Source of the DNA: Candidatus Saccharimonadota bacterium
GTDB lineage: Bacteria > Patescibacteriota > Saccharimonadia > Saccharimonadales > Saccharimonadaceae
NCBI GenBank assembly: GCA_017432305.1
Contig: JAFRJK010000005.1
Span: 93,780-157,779, forward strand
Direction: 5' to 3'
DNA: 64,000 bases
The notes beneath the pieces were generated by a model. That model was given only the letters and a program-made list of their open reading frames with translations, ran no database searches and was not told the DNA's origin. The position numbers and the translations under genes were made by a program. Below are positions 44,109 through 51,704 of the stretch, piece by piece. How positions within the stretch are numbered: the stretch's first letter is position 1; every line of letters begins with the position of its first letter.

Positions 44109-44874
44109 TGGTCCAGTTATCGTAATTGTTGGACCGACGGCGTCAGGGAAGACCGGCGCCGCCATTTCTCTTGCGAAAAAAATAGGCGGAGAGATCATTT
44201 CGGCGGACTCTCGTGCAATCTATAAATATATGGATATCGGAACAGCTAAGCCTTCTCTCGAGGAACAAGACGGTGTACCGCATTTCGGGCTTGATTTAGT
44301 GGAGCCAGGCGAGAGATTTACGGTTGCGGATTTTAAAGAGTACACAGAAGCTAGAATAGCGGAAATTAGAGAACGTGGACATGTCCCAATTATTGCAGGG
44401 GGAACGGGTTTATACATCGATGCACTAGTTTTTGATTATAAATTTGATGGGCTATCCAAGGATAAAAACCATGGTACCCCAGAGGGTAATAAAGAAGCAA
44501 AAGAGTATAAAGACCGTGTTCAAATGAGTAAAGAATTCAAGGTTTTTGGGATTTCTTGGGAGAGCGAGGAACTGAGAGAAAGAATTTCAAAACGGATGCA
44601 GGGAATGTACTTCGAGAAACTTTACGATGAAACAAGATTTTTAGTTTCGAAATATGGGTGGGGAAGCCAAGCGATGAAGAGCAATGTTTACCAATTCGTG
44701 GATAAATATCTTAAAGGGGAATTAACGCTTAACGAGGCGGTCGAGCAAAGTGCTTATAGTGATTATCGACTCGCGAAGAAGCAGATGACTTGGTTTAAAC
44801 GCAATAGAGAAATAAAATGGTTCAGGCTTGATAGACTTGAACAAGAAATTTTGAAGGTTTTAGGGCGGAGATAA
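44074..44874 (+). CDS. miaA: tRNA dimethylallyltransferase MiaA
   Basis: A 266-residue enzyme (if started at TTG 44074) adding an isopentenyl group to A37 of tRNAs that read UNN codons. The P-loop is GPTASGKTG, followed by SADSRAIYKYMDIGTAKPS (family ADSxQxYxxxDIGTAKP, here Arg replaces Gln) and AGGTGLYIDAL. The C-terminal part is shorter than E. coli MiaA (316) but has the TWFKRNREIKWF segment (family TWxRxx...WL). The start is uncertain: no ATG exists near the P-loop, TTG 44074 overlaps thrS by 35 bases, and an in-frame ATG at 44002 gives an unlikely long overlap. Confidence 0.9.
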   Translation: MKNSENISKTYNGPVIVIVGPTASGKTGAAISLAKKIGGEIISADSRAIYKYMDIGTAKPSLEEQDGVPHFGLDLVEPGERFTVADFKEYTEARIAEIRERGHVPIIAGGTGLYIDALVFDYKFDGLSKDKNHGTPEGNKEAKEYKDRVQMSKEFKVFGISWESEELRERISKRMQGMYFEKLYDETRFLVSKYGWGSQAMKSNVYQFVDKYLKGELTLNEAVEQSAYSDYRLAKKQMTWFKRNREIKWFRLDRLEQEILKVLGRR

Positions 44875-44941
44875 CAGGGGGCTGAGCTAGAATTTTATGC
44901 AATTTCAAGTAGTTTTGCTTAATTTTTTTATTCTCTTGTGC

Positions 44942-44947
44942 TAAAAT
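44942..44947 (+). promoter_or_regulatory. -10 box upstream of the winged-helix gene
   Basis: TGC-TAAAAT lies 26 bases before ATG 44974, giving a short leader with a GAGAG site. Confidence 0.45.
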
Positions 44948-44973
44948 ATAGTTAAGTAAAGAGAGTAATAAAT

Positions 44974-45591
44974 ATGGCAAAAGAAAATAGTACACCACTT
45001 GAAAAACTTTTCGGCTCAAGGACTCGAACAAAGTTGCTCGCGCTTTTGTTCTCAGCTCCGGAAAAGTCGTATTATGTGCGCGAGATGACAAGAGTGATTG
45101 AGGAACAAATCCACTCGGTTAGGCGTGAACTTTTGAATCTAGAGAGTATCGGGATTATTAAGAATGAGACTTATGATAATAAGGTTTATTACTCGGCAAA
45201 TATGAAACACCCTTATTCGCACGCCCTAGTTGAGCTATTTTCGGCGAAGATTGTGACGGTTGAGGATGCAGAAGTAAGGCCTTCGGGTTGGGAGGAATAT
45301 ATTCGCCCGGTAAAGAACTTCTTAAAATGTTTAATTGTAACGAACCGTCTTCCTGGACAAGAGGGGATCGATCTTTTAATTGTTGGGGATGATAAGACGA
45401 AAAAATTGACGCATTGGGCGGAAGTTGTAGAGAAGAAACAGGGAAAGCCGCTTAATTATGTAATTCTATCGGGAGACGATTTCTCTTATCGTTTAGCGGT
45501 TAGAGATAAATTTGTGACAGAAGTACTTGCGATGGAGATTTCGGATACCTATGATCCGGACGGTATTTTAAGGGAACTAAAGAAAGATTAA
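44974..45591 (+). CDS. Winged-helix DNA-binding protein (ArsR/nucleotidyltransferase-associated type)
   Basis: A 205-residue protein. The N-terminal 75 residues form a winged helix: KLFGSRTRTKLLALLFSAPEKSYYVREMTR...SVRRELLNLESIGIIKNE, where the 'FG S.TR.KLL.LLF' start and 'VRELLNLE..GII' recognition helix match transcription regulators often fused to a minimal nucleotidyltransferase-like domain. The C-terminal 120 residues are an alpha/beta domain in which a GSxAR..D motif of nucleotidyltransferases is not seen. It probably regulates transcription of nearby genes. It starts a two-gene unit with the next gene (10-base gap, AAGGAG site). Confidence 0.7.
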   Translation: MAKENSTPLEKLFGSRTRTKLLALLFSAPEKSYYVREMTRVIEEQIHSVRRELLNLESIGIIKNETYDNKVYYSANMKHPYSHALVELFSAKIVTVEDAEVRPSGWEEYIRPVKNFLKCLIVTNRLPGQEGIDLLIVGDDKTKKLTHWAEVVEKKQGKPLNYVILSGDDFSYRLAVRDKFVTEVLAMEISDTYDPDGILRELKKD

Positions 45592-45601
45592 GGAGTTAAA
45601 A

Positions 45602-46060
45602 ATGTTTGAGATTGAGGGAACAAAGAACCCAGACGAAATTGTAATTAAGACCGCAACGAAGAATATTACTATTAATATGGGGGAGTTTACGGTTGATGCG
45701 GGGTTAGAGGTTGGGAAGTTAACCGGTCCGGGCGAATTTGAGGTCGGAGAGGCAACGATTCGCGGGATTGGCGTTGGCGAGAATAAGGCTAGTACGATTT
45801 ATGATATTGAGATTGGCGGAGTACATATTGGGGTTACAGCTGGAATTGAAGACGGGTTGGACGACCTCGGGATTTCGGATATACTTTGTACAACTTCTGT
45901 ACGTGCAGTCCGAGAAATTTCACCGAAGTTAGTTATTGCGATGGGGAACGTAGACGGGATGGTAACAGAACTAAAATTAACTGCTAGAACAGAGAAGAAG
46001 ATTAAGGTCAAGAAGTTAGAAGACCTTCCACTAGCACTAGAAGTAGTCGTTCTAAATTAA
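45602..46060 (+). CDS. Degenerate metallo-beta-lactamase-fold protein (UlaG-like)
   Basis: A 152-residue protein. The middle (VGKLTGPGEFEVGEATIRGIGVG) resembles the 'GPGEYEv..v.I.Gi' segment of small UlaG-like MBL-fold proteins common in Patescibacteria. However, the HxHxDH metal motif is absent, and no His occurs in the protein, so it cannot bind zinc in the usual way. It may be a structural or regulatory relic working with the upstream winged-helix protein. A terminator follows. The fold call is a moderate inference. Confidence 0.5.
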   Translation: MFEIEGTKNPDEIVIKTATKNITINMGEFTVDAGLEVGKLTGPGEFEVGEATIRGIGVGENKASTIYDIEIGGVHIGVTAGIEDGLDDLGISDILCTTSVRAVREISPKLVIAMGNVDGMVTELKLTARTEKKIKVKKLEDLPLALEVVVLN

Positions 46061-46070
46061 AATAGTGTTC

Positions 46071-46105
46071 AAAGAGTCTGAGTTTAGCTAACGAAGACTC
46101 TTTTT
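46071..46105 (+). terminator. Intrinsic terminator
   Basis: AAAGAGTCT and AGACTCTTT pair across a 15-base loop and are followed by further T. It ends the winged-helix/MBL unit. Confidence 0.75.
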
Positions 46106-46274
46106 ATAGTATTCAAAAATTAGGCTAGTTATTCGGTTTTTATAATCTACGAAAAACAGAGAAAATGGCTGTATAAAAAAATTATACAAAATGGCTTGAA
46201 AACTAGACAAGTGTCTAATTTTTTAAAAAATGACTAAAATTTGGCAGTTTTCAGTGGATTTTAATGGTTTTTGG
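46106..46274. other. Intergenic stretch with two small inverted repeats
   Basis: About 170 bases, very AT-rich, without a supported gene. TGTATAA/TTATACA (near 46171-46189) forms an inverted repeat flanked by two copies of ATGGCT, and TAGACA/TGTCTA (near 46205-46218) a second one followed by TTTTTT. They could be regulatory sites of the downstream protease promoter or a weak terminator. Nothing more is seen. Confidence 0.35.
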
Positions 46275-46280
46275 TATAAT
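46275..46280 (+). promoter_or_regulatory. -10 box of leaderless promoter
   Basis: TGG-TATAAT ends six bases before ATG 46287, which fixes the start of the protease gene. Confidence 0.65.
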
Positions 46281-46286
46281 AAACGC

Positions 46287-46925
46287 ATGGATATAGCGGG
46301 AATTGTTATAATTTTCATCATAATCATCTTTTCGATGGTTTTACATGAGATGGCGCATGCTTACGTAGCTTATTTTCTTGGAGATACGACCGCAAAAGAC
46401 GAGGGAAGACTTTCCCCAAACCCACTCGTTCATATTGACCCATATATGTCAGTGCTTGTTCCGGTGTTACTCTATGTTATGGGTGGTCCGATTTTTGGTG
46501 GAGCAAAACCAGTCCCGATAGATAGCAGGAATTTAAAGGGCGGAGCTTGGGGAATGGCACTAGTAGCAGTTGCAGGCCCGGCGATGAACTTTATTTTAGC
46601 ACTTTTGGCGTTCTTAATTGGGCATTTTACAGGGTTAGTCTATGAGACGAGCTATATTGGCTTCTTCTTTAGGGAAATGATTTTTGCAAATCTAGGATTT
46701 ATGACCTTTAATTTAATTCCAATCCCGCCGCTAGACGGTTCGAGGATACTTTATGCAATCGCACCAGATGGCGTGAGGAATTTTATGGAGAAAATTGAGG
46801 GGGCGATTGGGTTGTTTCTAGTTTTGGTTTTAGTGGTAGTATTTGGATCGTATCTGTCGGAATTTATGGCGAATATTATAAATGGAATTTTAGACTTCTT
46901 CTTAATGATAGTTGGCGCGGCTTAA
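46287..46925 (+). CDS. Site-2 protease family membrane metalloprotease (M50)
   Basis: A 212-residue intramembrane zinc protease. The HExxH motif (VLHEMAHAYVA, near residue 20) lies in the first helix, and the third ligand motif NxxPxPPLDG (LIPIPPLDGSRIL near 153) in a later helix. Conserved GDxTAKxxGRLxxNPLxHID and GxAKPVPI segments are present. The protein has no PDZ domain, so it belongs to the compact group 3 S2P enzymes rather than RseP. Substrates, perhaps an anti-sigma factor or signal peptides, are unknown. Confidence 0.92.
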   Translation: MDIAGIVIIFIIIIFSMVLHEMAHAYVAYFLGDTTAKDEGRLSPNPLVHIDPYMSVLVPVLLYVMGGPIFGGAKPVPIDSRNLKGGAWGMALVAVAGPAMNFILALLAFLIGHFTGLVYETSYIGFFFREMIFANLGFMTFNLIPIPPLDGSRILYAIAPDGVRNFMEKIEGAIGLFLVLVLVVVFGSYLSEFMANIINGILDFFLMIVGAA

Positions 46926-46932
46926 AGTGTGC

Positions 46933-46938
46933 TACAAT
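46933..46938 (+). promoter_or_regulatory. -10 box of the structured leader
   Basis: TGC-TACAAT; the predicted +1, six bases on, coincides with the first base of the 10-bp closing stem at 46945. Confidence 0.55.
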
Positions 46939-46944
46939 AGAATT

Positions 46945-47071
46945 AACCCGATAGTGATATGATTTTCCTGAATAATCATATATTGGGATTTCGTGATGTT
47001 ACTCCCGTGGGAGTGCATATAAGATTTTACCCACCTTGTATTTACTACAGGGAAAAATAGGCTATCGGGTT
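46945..47071 (+). ncRNA. Structured RNA leader upstream of the NUDIX-RNase HI gene
   Basis: The ends AACCCGATAG (46945-46954) and CTATCGGGTT (47062-47071) are perfectly complementary and enclose three local hairpins: ATATGATT/AATCATAT (46957-46981), ACTCCC/GGGAGT (47001-47014) and CCTTGTA/TACAGGG (47034-47052). An alternative fold lets ATTTTCCTG (near 46962) pair with CAGGGAAAAAT (near 47048). Transcription should start at the stem base, and the stem ends 13 bases before ATG 47085. No T-run follows, so it reads into the gene. It may be a riboswitch-like leader or a free RNA; I recognise no known class (no 6S, ykkC or SRP signature). Confidence 0.55.
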
Positions 47072-47084
47072 TAAGAAAGCTATT

Positions 47085-47993
47085 ATGAAACAGAAGATAC
47101 GAGTAGTTGGAATTATCACGCGAGGGGATGAGATTTTGCTTCTAAAACGCACTGAGGGGCGAGTTGAGGCTAGTCCGACGTGGGAATTGCCAACTGGAAA
47201 GATCGCCTTTGGAGAACAGCCTGAGGAGGCAATGGCGAGGACAATCGACGAGAATTTGAAGGTGTCAATTTCTAAATTAGATCTTAGCGATGCAATTACT
47301 TTTGTGGCGCTTTCGGGTTCATCCAGGTTTTATAATCTCTATATTATTTATAATATCTCGATTCCAGAAGATGCAAAAATTATCCCGTCTGATAGATATA
47401 ATCAATATAAATTCGTGAAGATTAATTCGGATGCAATGGCAAATATGAAAGTGGACGACGCAACACTTTCCGTCCTTTCGATTGAATTCTCAATTGGACT
47501 TTCAAAGGCAGAAATCTTTAATAATACATCAGCAATTTCAAGTGTAGAAAGTGGCTATCGCAACGTGGCAAACGGGGCGACGGTTTATGTTGATGGTTCA
47601 AGCAAAGGCAATCCTGGACCGTCTGGAGTTGGATATTATATTGTCGATTCGGAAGGTAAAGAACTCAAAAAAGGTGGGGAATTTATTGGCTTTGCAACGT
47701 CGAGAGTGGCAGAATACTATGCGCTTAAAGAAGGGTGTGAACAGGCGATTGCGCTTGGACTAAAGTCGGTGAGATTTGTGTCGGATAACCTCATGGCGGT
47801 TAATCAGATGAACGGGATTTATACGATTAAGAATCGAGATTTATTTCCGATGTATAATGATATCCAAGAGCTTCTAAAGAACTTTGAGGCGGTAGCATTT
47901 GTCCATACGAATAGGGAATTCAACCGTGAAGCAGACAAACAGGCGAACCTTGCGATTGAGAAGCATTTTGATGAGAATGAGAGTGTGGTATAA
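47085..47993 (+). CDS. NUDIX-like domain fused to ribonuclease HI
   Basis: A 302-residue two-domain protein. Residues 1-135 are a NUDIX fold whose box starts well (GKIAFGE) but ends RTIDEN where REUxEE is needed, so two catalytic Glu are missing. Residues 160-295 are RNase HI with all four DEDD acids: VDGSS (near 170), AEYYAL, VSDN and NREADKQAN. The RNase H part should cleave RNA in RNA:DNA hybrids; the NUDIX part is probably a binding or structural module. A structured RNA leader precedes it, and the rnpB promoter overlaps its stop codon. Confidence 0.85.
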   Translation: MKQKIRVVGIITRGDEILLLKRTEGRVEASPTWELPTGKIAFGEQPEEAMARTIDENLKVSISKLDLSDAITFVALSGSSRFYNLYIIYNISIPEDAKIIPSDRYNQYKFVKINSDAMANMKVDDATLSVLSIEFSIGLSKAEIFNNTSAISSVESGYRNVANGATVYVDGSSKGNPGPSGVGYYIVDSEGKELKKGGEFIGFATSRVAEYYALKEGCEQAIALGLKSVRFVSDNLMAVNQMNGIYTIKNRDLFPMYNDIQELLKNFEAVAFVHTNREFNREADKQANLAIEKHFDENESVV

Positions 47994-47994
47994 T
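47989..47994 (+). promoter_or_regulatory. rnpB promoter -10
   Basis: TATAAT overlaps the stop codon of the upstream gene (TAA 47991-47993). The predicted +1 is at the 5' end of RNase P RNA. Confidence 0.6.
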
Positions 47995-48000
47995 TATAAA

Positions 48001-48333
48001 AGCTCGAAAGACAACCGCTTGAATTTCAAGAGGAAAGTCCGGGCAGCATAGGATAAGGTAGTCGCTAACGGCGACCGCGTGAAAACGTAGGGAAAGTACC
48101 ACAGAAACAATACAACCTTCGGGTTAAAGGTGAAAAGAGTGAGGTAAGAGCTCACAGCGATTTATGGCGACATAGATCGGAGGCAAACCCTACCTGCTGC
48201 AAGGAGTGCTAGTAAACGCTGATCCGGCGATGCACGCTCACCGCTAGAGCCAAGTGGTAACATTTGGACTAGATAGATGGTTGTCGGCCCCGTCCCGACG
48301 GGATGCTACAGAACCCGGCTTATCGAGAGCTAC
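48001..48333 (+). ncRNA. rnpB: RNase P RNA
   Basis: The catalytic RNA of RNase P, which matures tRNA 5' ends. Universal segments are seen: GAGGAAAGTCCGGGC near 48030-48044 (P4 and J3/4), the GGTAAGAGCTCACAG and GGCAAACCC motifs, and ACAGAACCCGGCTTAT (P4 3' strand) near 48309. Ends are set by a P1-like pairing AGCTCGA near 48001 with TCGAGAGCT near 48323. A weak hairpin GGACTTTT/AAAAGTCC (48340-48365) follows. Bacterial type A-like. Ends are approximate to a few bases. Confidence 0.95.
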
Positions 48334-48386
48334 AAGCTTGGACTTTTTCTTTTTAAGAAAAGTCCCAACGAAAAGAAAATATTATA

Positions 48387-48420
48387 AAAATAAAGTCAGG
48401 ACATGTCCTGACTTTATTTT
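48387..48420. terminator. Perfect 34-base palindromic bidirectional terminator
   Basis: Two perfectly complementary 17-base arms meet at ACATGT without a spacer; core TAAAGTCAGGACA/TGTCCTGACTTTA with A and T runs. It lies between rnpB and the convergent rpmB, and should end both transcripts. Confidence 0.88.
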
Positions 48421-48436
48421 GGGTATTTAAATATGA

Positions 48437-48628
48437 TTATTTAACAAGGCCTTTTTTCTTCAAGGTTCTAAGTGCGGAAGTACTAATGTTTACCCTAACT
48501 TTTTTACCATTAACCTCGAGTGTACGCTTTTGGATGTTTGGTTTGAAGACTTTACGAGTCTTTCTTTGGGAGAAGGAAACGTTGTGACCGTACATTTTAC
48601 CTTTGCCGGTAAGTTCGCAAATAGCCAT
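48437..48628 (-). CDS. rpmB: Ribosomal protein L28
   Basis: A 63-residue L28 of the large subunit: [21 protein letters not shown] start and RTLKKKGLVK end match the family. No CxxC zinc pair is present (a lone Cys at residue 4). It overlaps rplT by one base (TAATG on the minus strand), so it is the last gene of the infC-rpmI-rplT-rpmB operon. L28 sits here instead of next to rpmG, an arrangement unlike the usual one. Confidence 0.96.
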   Translation of the reverse strand: MAICELTGKGKMYGHNVSFSQRKTRKVFKPNIQKRTLEVNGKKVRVNISTSALRTLKKKGLVK

Positions 48629-48981
48629 TATTTGTCTCCTTTCTTAACTGCTTCAACAATTGCTTTGAAGGCAGCAGGTTCGTTAACAGCAAGGTCGGCG
48701 AGAACTTTGCGATCAAGGCCAATACCTTGTTTTTTCATACCATTAATTAATTTCGAATAGCTCATTCCATACTCACGAGCTGCGTTATTAATGCGAGTGA
48801 TCCAAAGAGCGCGAAGGTCGCGTTTTTTGTTTCTACGATCGCGATAAGCATAGCGGAGGGCTTTAATAACGCCTTGTTTTGCCATGCGGTAGCTACGAGT
48901 GCGGTAATGTTGCATGCCTTTTGCGGCATTTAAAATCTTCTTGTGTTTTGCGCGTGCAGGAACGCCTCTTTTAACTCTCAT
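48628..48981 (-). CDS. rplT: Ribosomal protein L20
   Basis: A 117-residue L20, needed for early assembly of 23S rRNA. The basic N-terminal extension ([23 protein letters not shown]...[10 protein letters not shown]) and the globular C-terminus ([31 protein letters not shown]) are typical. It follows rpmI by two bases. In other bacteria L20 represses its own operon by binding the mRNA; I cannot point to such a site here. Confidence 0.97.
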   Translation of the reverse strand: MRVKRGVPARAKHKKILNAAKGMQHYRTRSYRMAKQGVIKALRYAYRDRRNKKRDLRALWITRINNAAREYGMSYSKLINGMKKQGIGLDRKVLADLAVNEPAAFKAIVEAVKKGDK

Positions 48982-48983
48982 GA

Positions 48984-49178
48984 TTAAACTCCTAGTGCTG
49001 TCTTAACGTTTTTTGCGATTTTACCGTTGACTGCGCCAGCGGTCTTCATGTTGCGCTTCCTAGCTTTAGATTTTTTGGCAAGAATATGGTTGCCATATGC
49101 GCGTTCGCGAATAAGTTTTCCAGTGCCGGAAATCTTAATGCGTTTTGCGGTGCCTTTGTGCGTTTTGAGCTTTGGCAT
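48984..49178 (-). CDS. rpmI: Ribosomal protein L35
   Basis: A 64-residue L35 with the usual start ([22 protein letters not shown]) and very basic composition. A GAAAGGAAATAT ribosome site lies just before the ATG. A 76-base spacer separates it from infC. Confidence 0.96.
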   Translation of the reverse strand: MPKLKTHKGTAKRIKISGTGKLIRERAYGNHILAKKSKARKRNMKTAGAVNGKIAKNVKTALGV

Positions 49179-49254
49179 ATATTTCCTTTCGTTAGTTTAT
49201 TATTTGCGCCATGTGTGACGCGGAGTGCGAGCAGAGAACCGTGGAAGTAGGAAA

Positions 49255-49776
49255 TTACTTCTTCCGAATTCCGACTGCTAGATTTCGTCCGGAGAATTGA
49301 GGTTTTCCTTCGACGATGGCTACTTCTTCGAGCTCTTTTAGAACGCGGTCGAGAAGCTCGTTTGCGAGTTCTTTATGCGCCATTTCGCGCCCTCGGAGGA
49401 TGACCATGATTTTAACGTGGTCGCCATCTTCGAGAAAGCCTTTAATTTTTCGGAGTTTGATATTAAGGTCATTGTCGGAGATTTTTAAGCCAATCTTCAT
49501 TTGTTTAAGCTCGGATTGTTTTTCGCGGGCTTTCTTACGATTTTTCGCCTCTTCTTTCATCTTTTGGTATTGATATTTACCCCAATCGATGATCTTAACA
49601 ACAGGCGGATTGGCGTTAGCAGCGATTTCGACAAGGTCGACATCCTGCTCTCTTGCGAGAGATAGGGCTTCTTTACTCGACATGATACCGAGCTGTTCAC
49701 CACTAGAACCAATTACACGAACCTCAGGATAACGGATTTCTTCGTTTAAGCGAGTATGCGAATTTTTGTTACTAAT
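49255..49776 (-). CDS. infC: Translation initiation factor IF-3 with AUU start codon
   Basis: A 173-residue IF-3, which checks start-codon pairing on the 30S subunit. The N-domain (RLNEEIRYPEVRVIGSSGEQLGIM...DLVEIAANANPPVVKIIDWGKY) and C-domain (KEIK-type IGLKISDNDLNIKLRKIKGFLEDGDHVKIMVILRGREMAH) are intact. I place the start at ATT 49776: AGAAAGGA lies five bases before it, the resulting length is normal, and the only in-frame ATG (49884) is upstream of the promoter. AUU initiation is the known basis of IF-3 autoregulation in E. coli. Confidence 0.93.
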   Translation of the reverse strand: MSNKNSHTRLNEEIRYPEVRVIGSSGEQLGIMSSKEALSLAREQDVDLVEIAANANPPVVKIIDWGKYQYQKMKEEAKNRKKAREKQSELKQMKIGLKISDNDLNIKLRKIKGFLEDGDHVKIMVILRGREMAHKELANELLDRVLKELEEVAIVEGKPQFSGRNLAVGIRKK

Positions 49777-49809
49777 GGTAGTCCTTTCTCTTATAACCTT
49801 AACGTTTCT

Positions 49810-49838
49810 ATTATACCAAATAGCTGCGTTTATTTCAA
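49810..49838 (-). promoter_or_regulatory. infC operon promoter
   Basis: On the minus strand TTGAAA (49838-49833) and TGG-TATAAT (49815-49810) are 17 bases apart. The leader is about 27 bases and carries the ribosome site for the AUU start. Confidence 0.75.
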
Positions 49839-49889
49839 GGGGTGTTTTAAAGATTTTTAAGGGGTAGTAGGTTTTTCTATTCATAACGG

Positions 49890-51428
49890 TTAAATATCCA
49901 TACGATAAGATAATGATTCGACAATATGTTTAGCGGTGACGAGGTTAGATCCTTCTAGATCGGCGATAGTACGAGCGACTTTTATTACCTTGAAATAGGA
50001 ACGAGCGGAAAGATTAAGCCGCTCAGAGGCGTCATTTAAGAGAGCTTTTGCGGTAGGCTCAAGTTTAATGTACTTTATAACCTGGGAAGAAGTAAGGGAA
50101 GAGTTGTAGGTTTTATCATCACCATAACGGAGATGTTGGCGTTTTATTGCCTCTGTTATATTATTTTTTACAACATTTTGATTTTTGACATCAGATTCGG
50201 AATTTTTAGTGTTCGAGGGAAAAAGAAGGGCTTTATTCTTCTCACGTTTGACGTTAATCCTAATATCAATACGATCAAGCAGAGGTCCAGAGAGCTTGCG
50301 GCGGTAGCGATTAATTTCGAAATTGTTACAAGTGCATGGATGACTGCCGTCTCCGAGATAGCCACAAGGACAAGGGTTCATAGTGGAGAGAAGCATGAAG
50401 TCGGCGGGGTAGGTACAATGGGAATTCGCTCGGGAGAGGTGAATACATTTGTCTTCGAGAGGTTGGCGCAGAGTTTCGAGAGCAGCGCGAGGATATTCTG
50501 GGAGTTCGTCGAGATAGAGAACTCCGAGGTGAGCAAGGGAGATTTCACCCGGTTTCAGAGAGCTATTTCCGCCACCAATCAAAGAAACAATGGTGGAGGT
50601 ATGATGAGGGGAACGAAAGGGGCGAGTTTTTACGACATTGTCGGTCATACCAGCAAGGCTATAGAGTTTAGTAATTTCGATGACTTCAGAGTCGGTTAAT
50701 TCAGGCATGAGAGAGACGGCGGCCTTCGCTAACATGGTCTTTCCAGCGCCAGGAGGTCCAGAAAAGATGATATTGTGACGTCCAGCGACTGCCACAATAA
50801 GGGCCTTTTTTGCAAAATCTTGGCCATGGATTTGATTAAGTAAAATTGGCTCTCCATCTGTTTCTGTATTTTTTACAACATTTGGATTTGGTAATAGGGG
50901 TGGGGTAGTGTAAGAGGAAGGATTTTTAAGATAAGAAATAAGTTCTGAAAGTGTTGAGATGCCGATAATTTTAACGTTGCTAACAAGCAGGGCTTGAGCG
51001 AGATTTAATTTTGGAATAATGAAGGTATTAAACCCAGAAGCTTTCCCAGTTTCAAGGATATTGATAATACCACGAATAGGGCGAATTTTACCATCTAAAG
51101 ATAGCTCGCCGACAAAGATTTTATTCTTTATGTCTTCGAGAGAGAGCTGCTTTGAAGCGGCAAGGATAGAGATTGCGATTGGTATATCGAATAAACTGCC
51201 GCTTTTTGCGAGTTCTGCGGGGGCTAGATTGATTGTAATGTGAGAAGACGGCCAAGTTAGCCCAGCGCTTTTGATTGCGTTTCTAACGCGCTGTCTGGCC
51301 TCTGAGACGGTCTTATTTGCCATCCCGACGATATCGAATTGTGTTAAGCCCTTAGAGATTGCACACTCGACTTCGACCATTTTGCCGTCGTATCCAATAG
51401 GGGTTGATGTGTAAACTTTTGCTATCAT
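49890..51428 (-). CDS. comM: ComM/YifB-family Mg-chelatase-like AAA+ helicase
   Basis: A 512-residue AAA+ protein of the ComM/YifB group, which in other bacteria promotes branch migration of incoming DNA during natural transformation. The N-terminal ChlI-like domain (AKVYTSTPIGYDGKMVEVE start; DIVGMANKTVSEARQRVRNA; SLDGKIRPIRG) is followed by Walker A (GPPGAGKT near 217), Walker B (LYLDELPEYPR), the FMLLSTMNPCPCGYLGD segment and a Mg-chelatase C-terminus (SARSYFKVIKVARTIADLEG). The promoter block upstream (51430-51500) is shared with the surface protein gene at 62.2 kb. Confidence 0.93.
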   Translation of the reverse strand: MIAKVYTSTPIGYDGKMVEVECAISKGLTQFDIVGMANKTVSEARQRVRNAIKSAGLTWPSSHITINLAPAELAKSGSLFDIPIAISILAASKQLSLEDIKNKIFVGELSLDGKIRPIRGIINILETGKASGFNTFIIPKLNLAQALLVSNVKIIGISTLSELISYLKNPSSYTTPPLLPNPNVVKNTETDGEPILLNQIHGQDFAKKALIVAVAGRHNIIFSGPPGAGKTMLAKAAVSLMPELTDSEVIEITKLYSLAGMTDNVVKTRPFRSPHHTSTIVSLIGGGNSSLKPGEISLAHLGVLYLDELPEYPRAALETLRQPLEDKCIHLSRANSHCTYPADFMLLSTMNPCPCGYLGDGSHPCTCNNFEINRYRRKLSGPLLDRIDIRINVKREKNKALLFPSNTKNSESDVKNQNVVKNNITEAIKRQHLRYGDDKTYNSSLTSSQVIKYIKLEPTAKALLNDASERLNLSARSYFKVIKVARTIADLEGSNLVTAKHIVESLSYRMDI

Positions 51429-51429
51429 A

Positions 51430-51500
51430 GTGCTGCGGGACTATACTCTTCTTTTCCCAAAATGCAAGCATAAGCGGAGATTTTTTGAAAATAACAGGGG
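51430..51500 (-). promoter_or_regulatory. comM promoter block, shared with 62.1 kb
   Basis: On the minus strand TTGCAT (51467-51462) and TATAGT (51445-51440) are 16 bases apart, with flanking sequence GAAGAGTATAGTCCCGCAGCAC downstream and CTTATGC and CCCCTGTTATTTT upstream. The same block, in the same order, lies at 62089-62171. The -10 ends 11 bases before the comM ATG. Confidence 0.65.
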
Positions 51501-51704
51501 AGAAGACGCTTTAGGCTTATGGCGGGAGATGAAAAATGAAGGTGTCGACGGCTTAAAAATGTAATTTTTTGGCATTTTACCTCTGTTATTCACGTACAGA
51601 AACATAAGCAAAAAAGCGTTGTATTTTTTACGATAACAGAGAGAAAAACAACTTATGGTTAGCCTTGATTTTTTAGGGTAGTTGTGGTAAAATAACAGAT
51701 AGTT
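51501..51704. other. Intergenic, repeated CTGTTAT motif and tmRNA promoter
   Basis: No gene is seen. ATAACAG or its complement occurs at about 51491, 51582, 51642 and 51694. GTACAGAA (51594-51601) and ATAAGCAAAAAAGCG (near 51604) resemble sequences near 62.0 kb. The tmRNA promoter (-10 TGG-TAAAAT 51688-51693) is at its right end. Confidence 0.4.

Noticed and set aside
46171..46189. TGTATAA/TTATACA inverted repeat as an insertion scar (flanked by ATGGCT direct repeats)
   Set aside because: Too short and AT-rich to distinguish from chance; kept only as a note on the spacer.
46945..47071. 6S RNA or SRP RNA
   Set aside because: The SRP signature GGAAGCAGC is absent, and the 6S-type central bubble is only one of two possible folds; the RNA has no terminator and runs into a gene.
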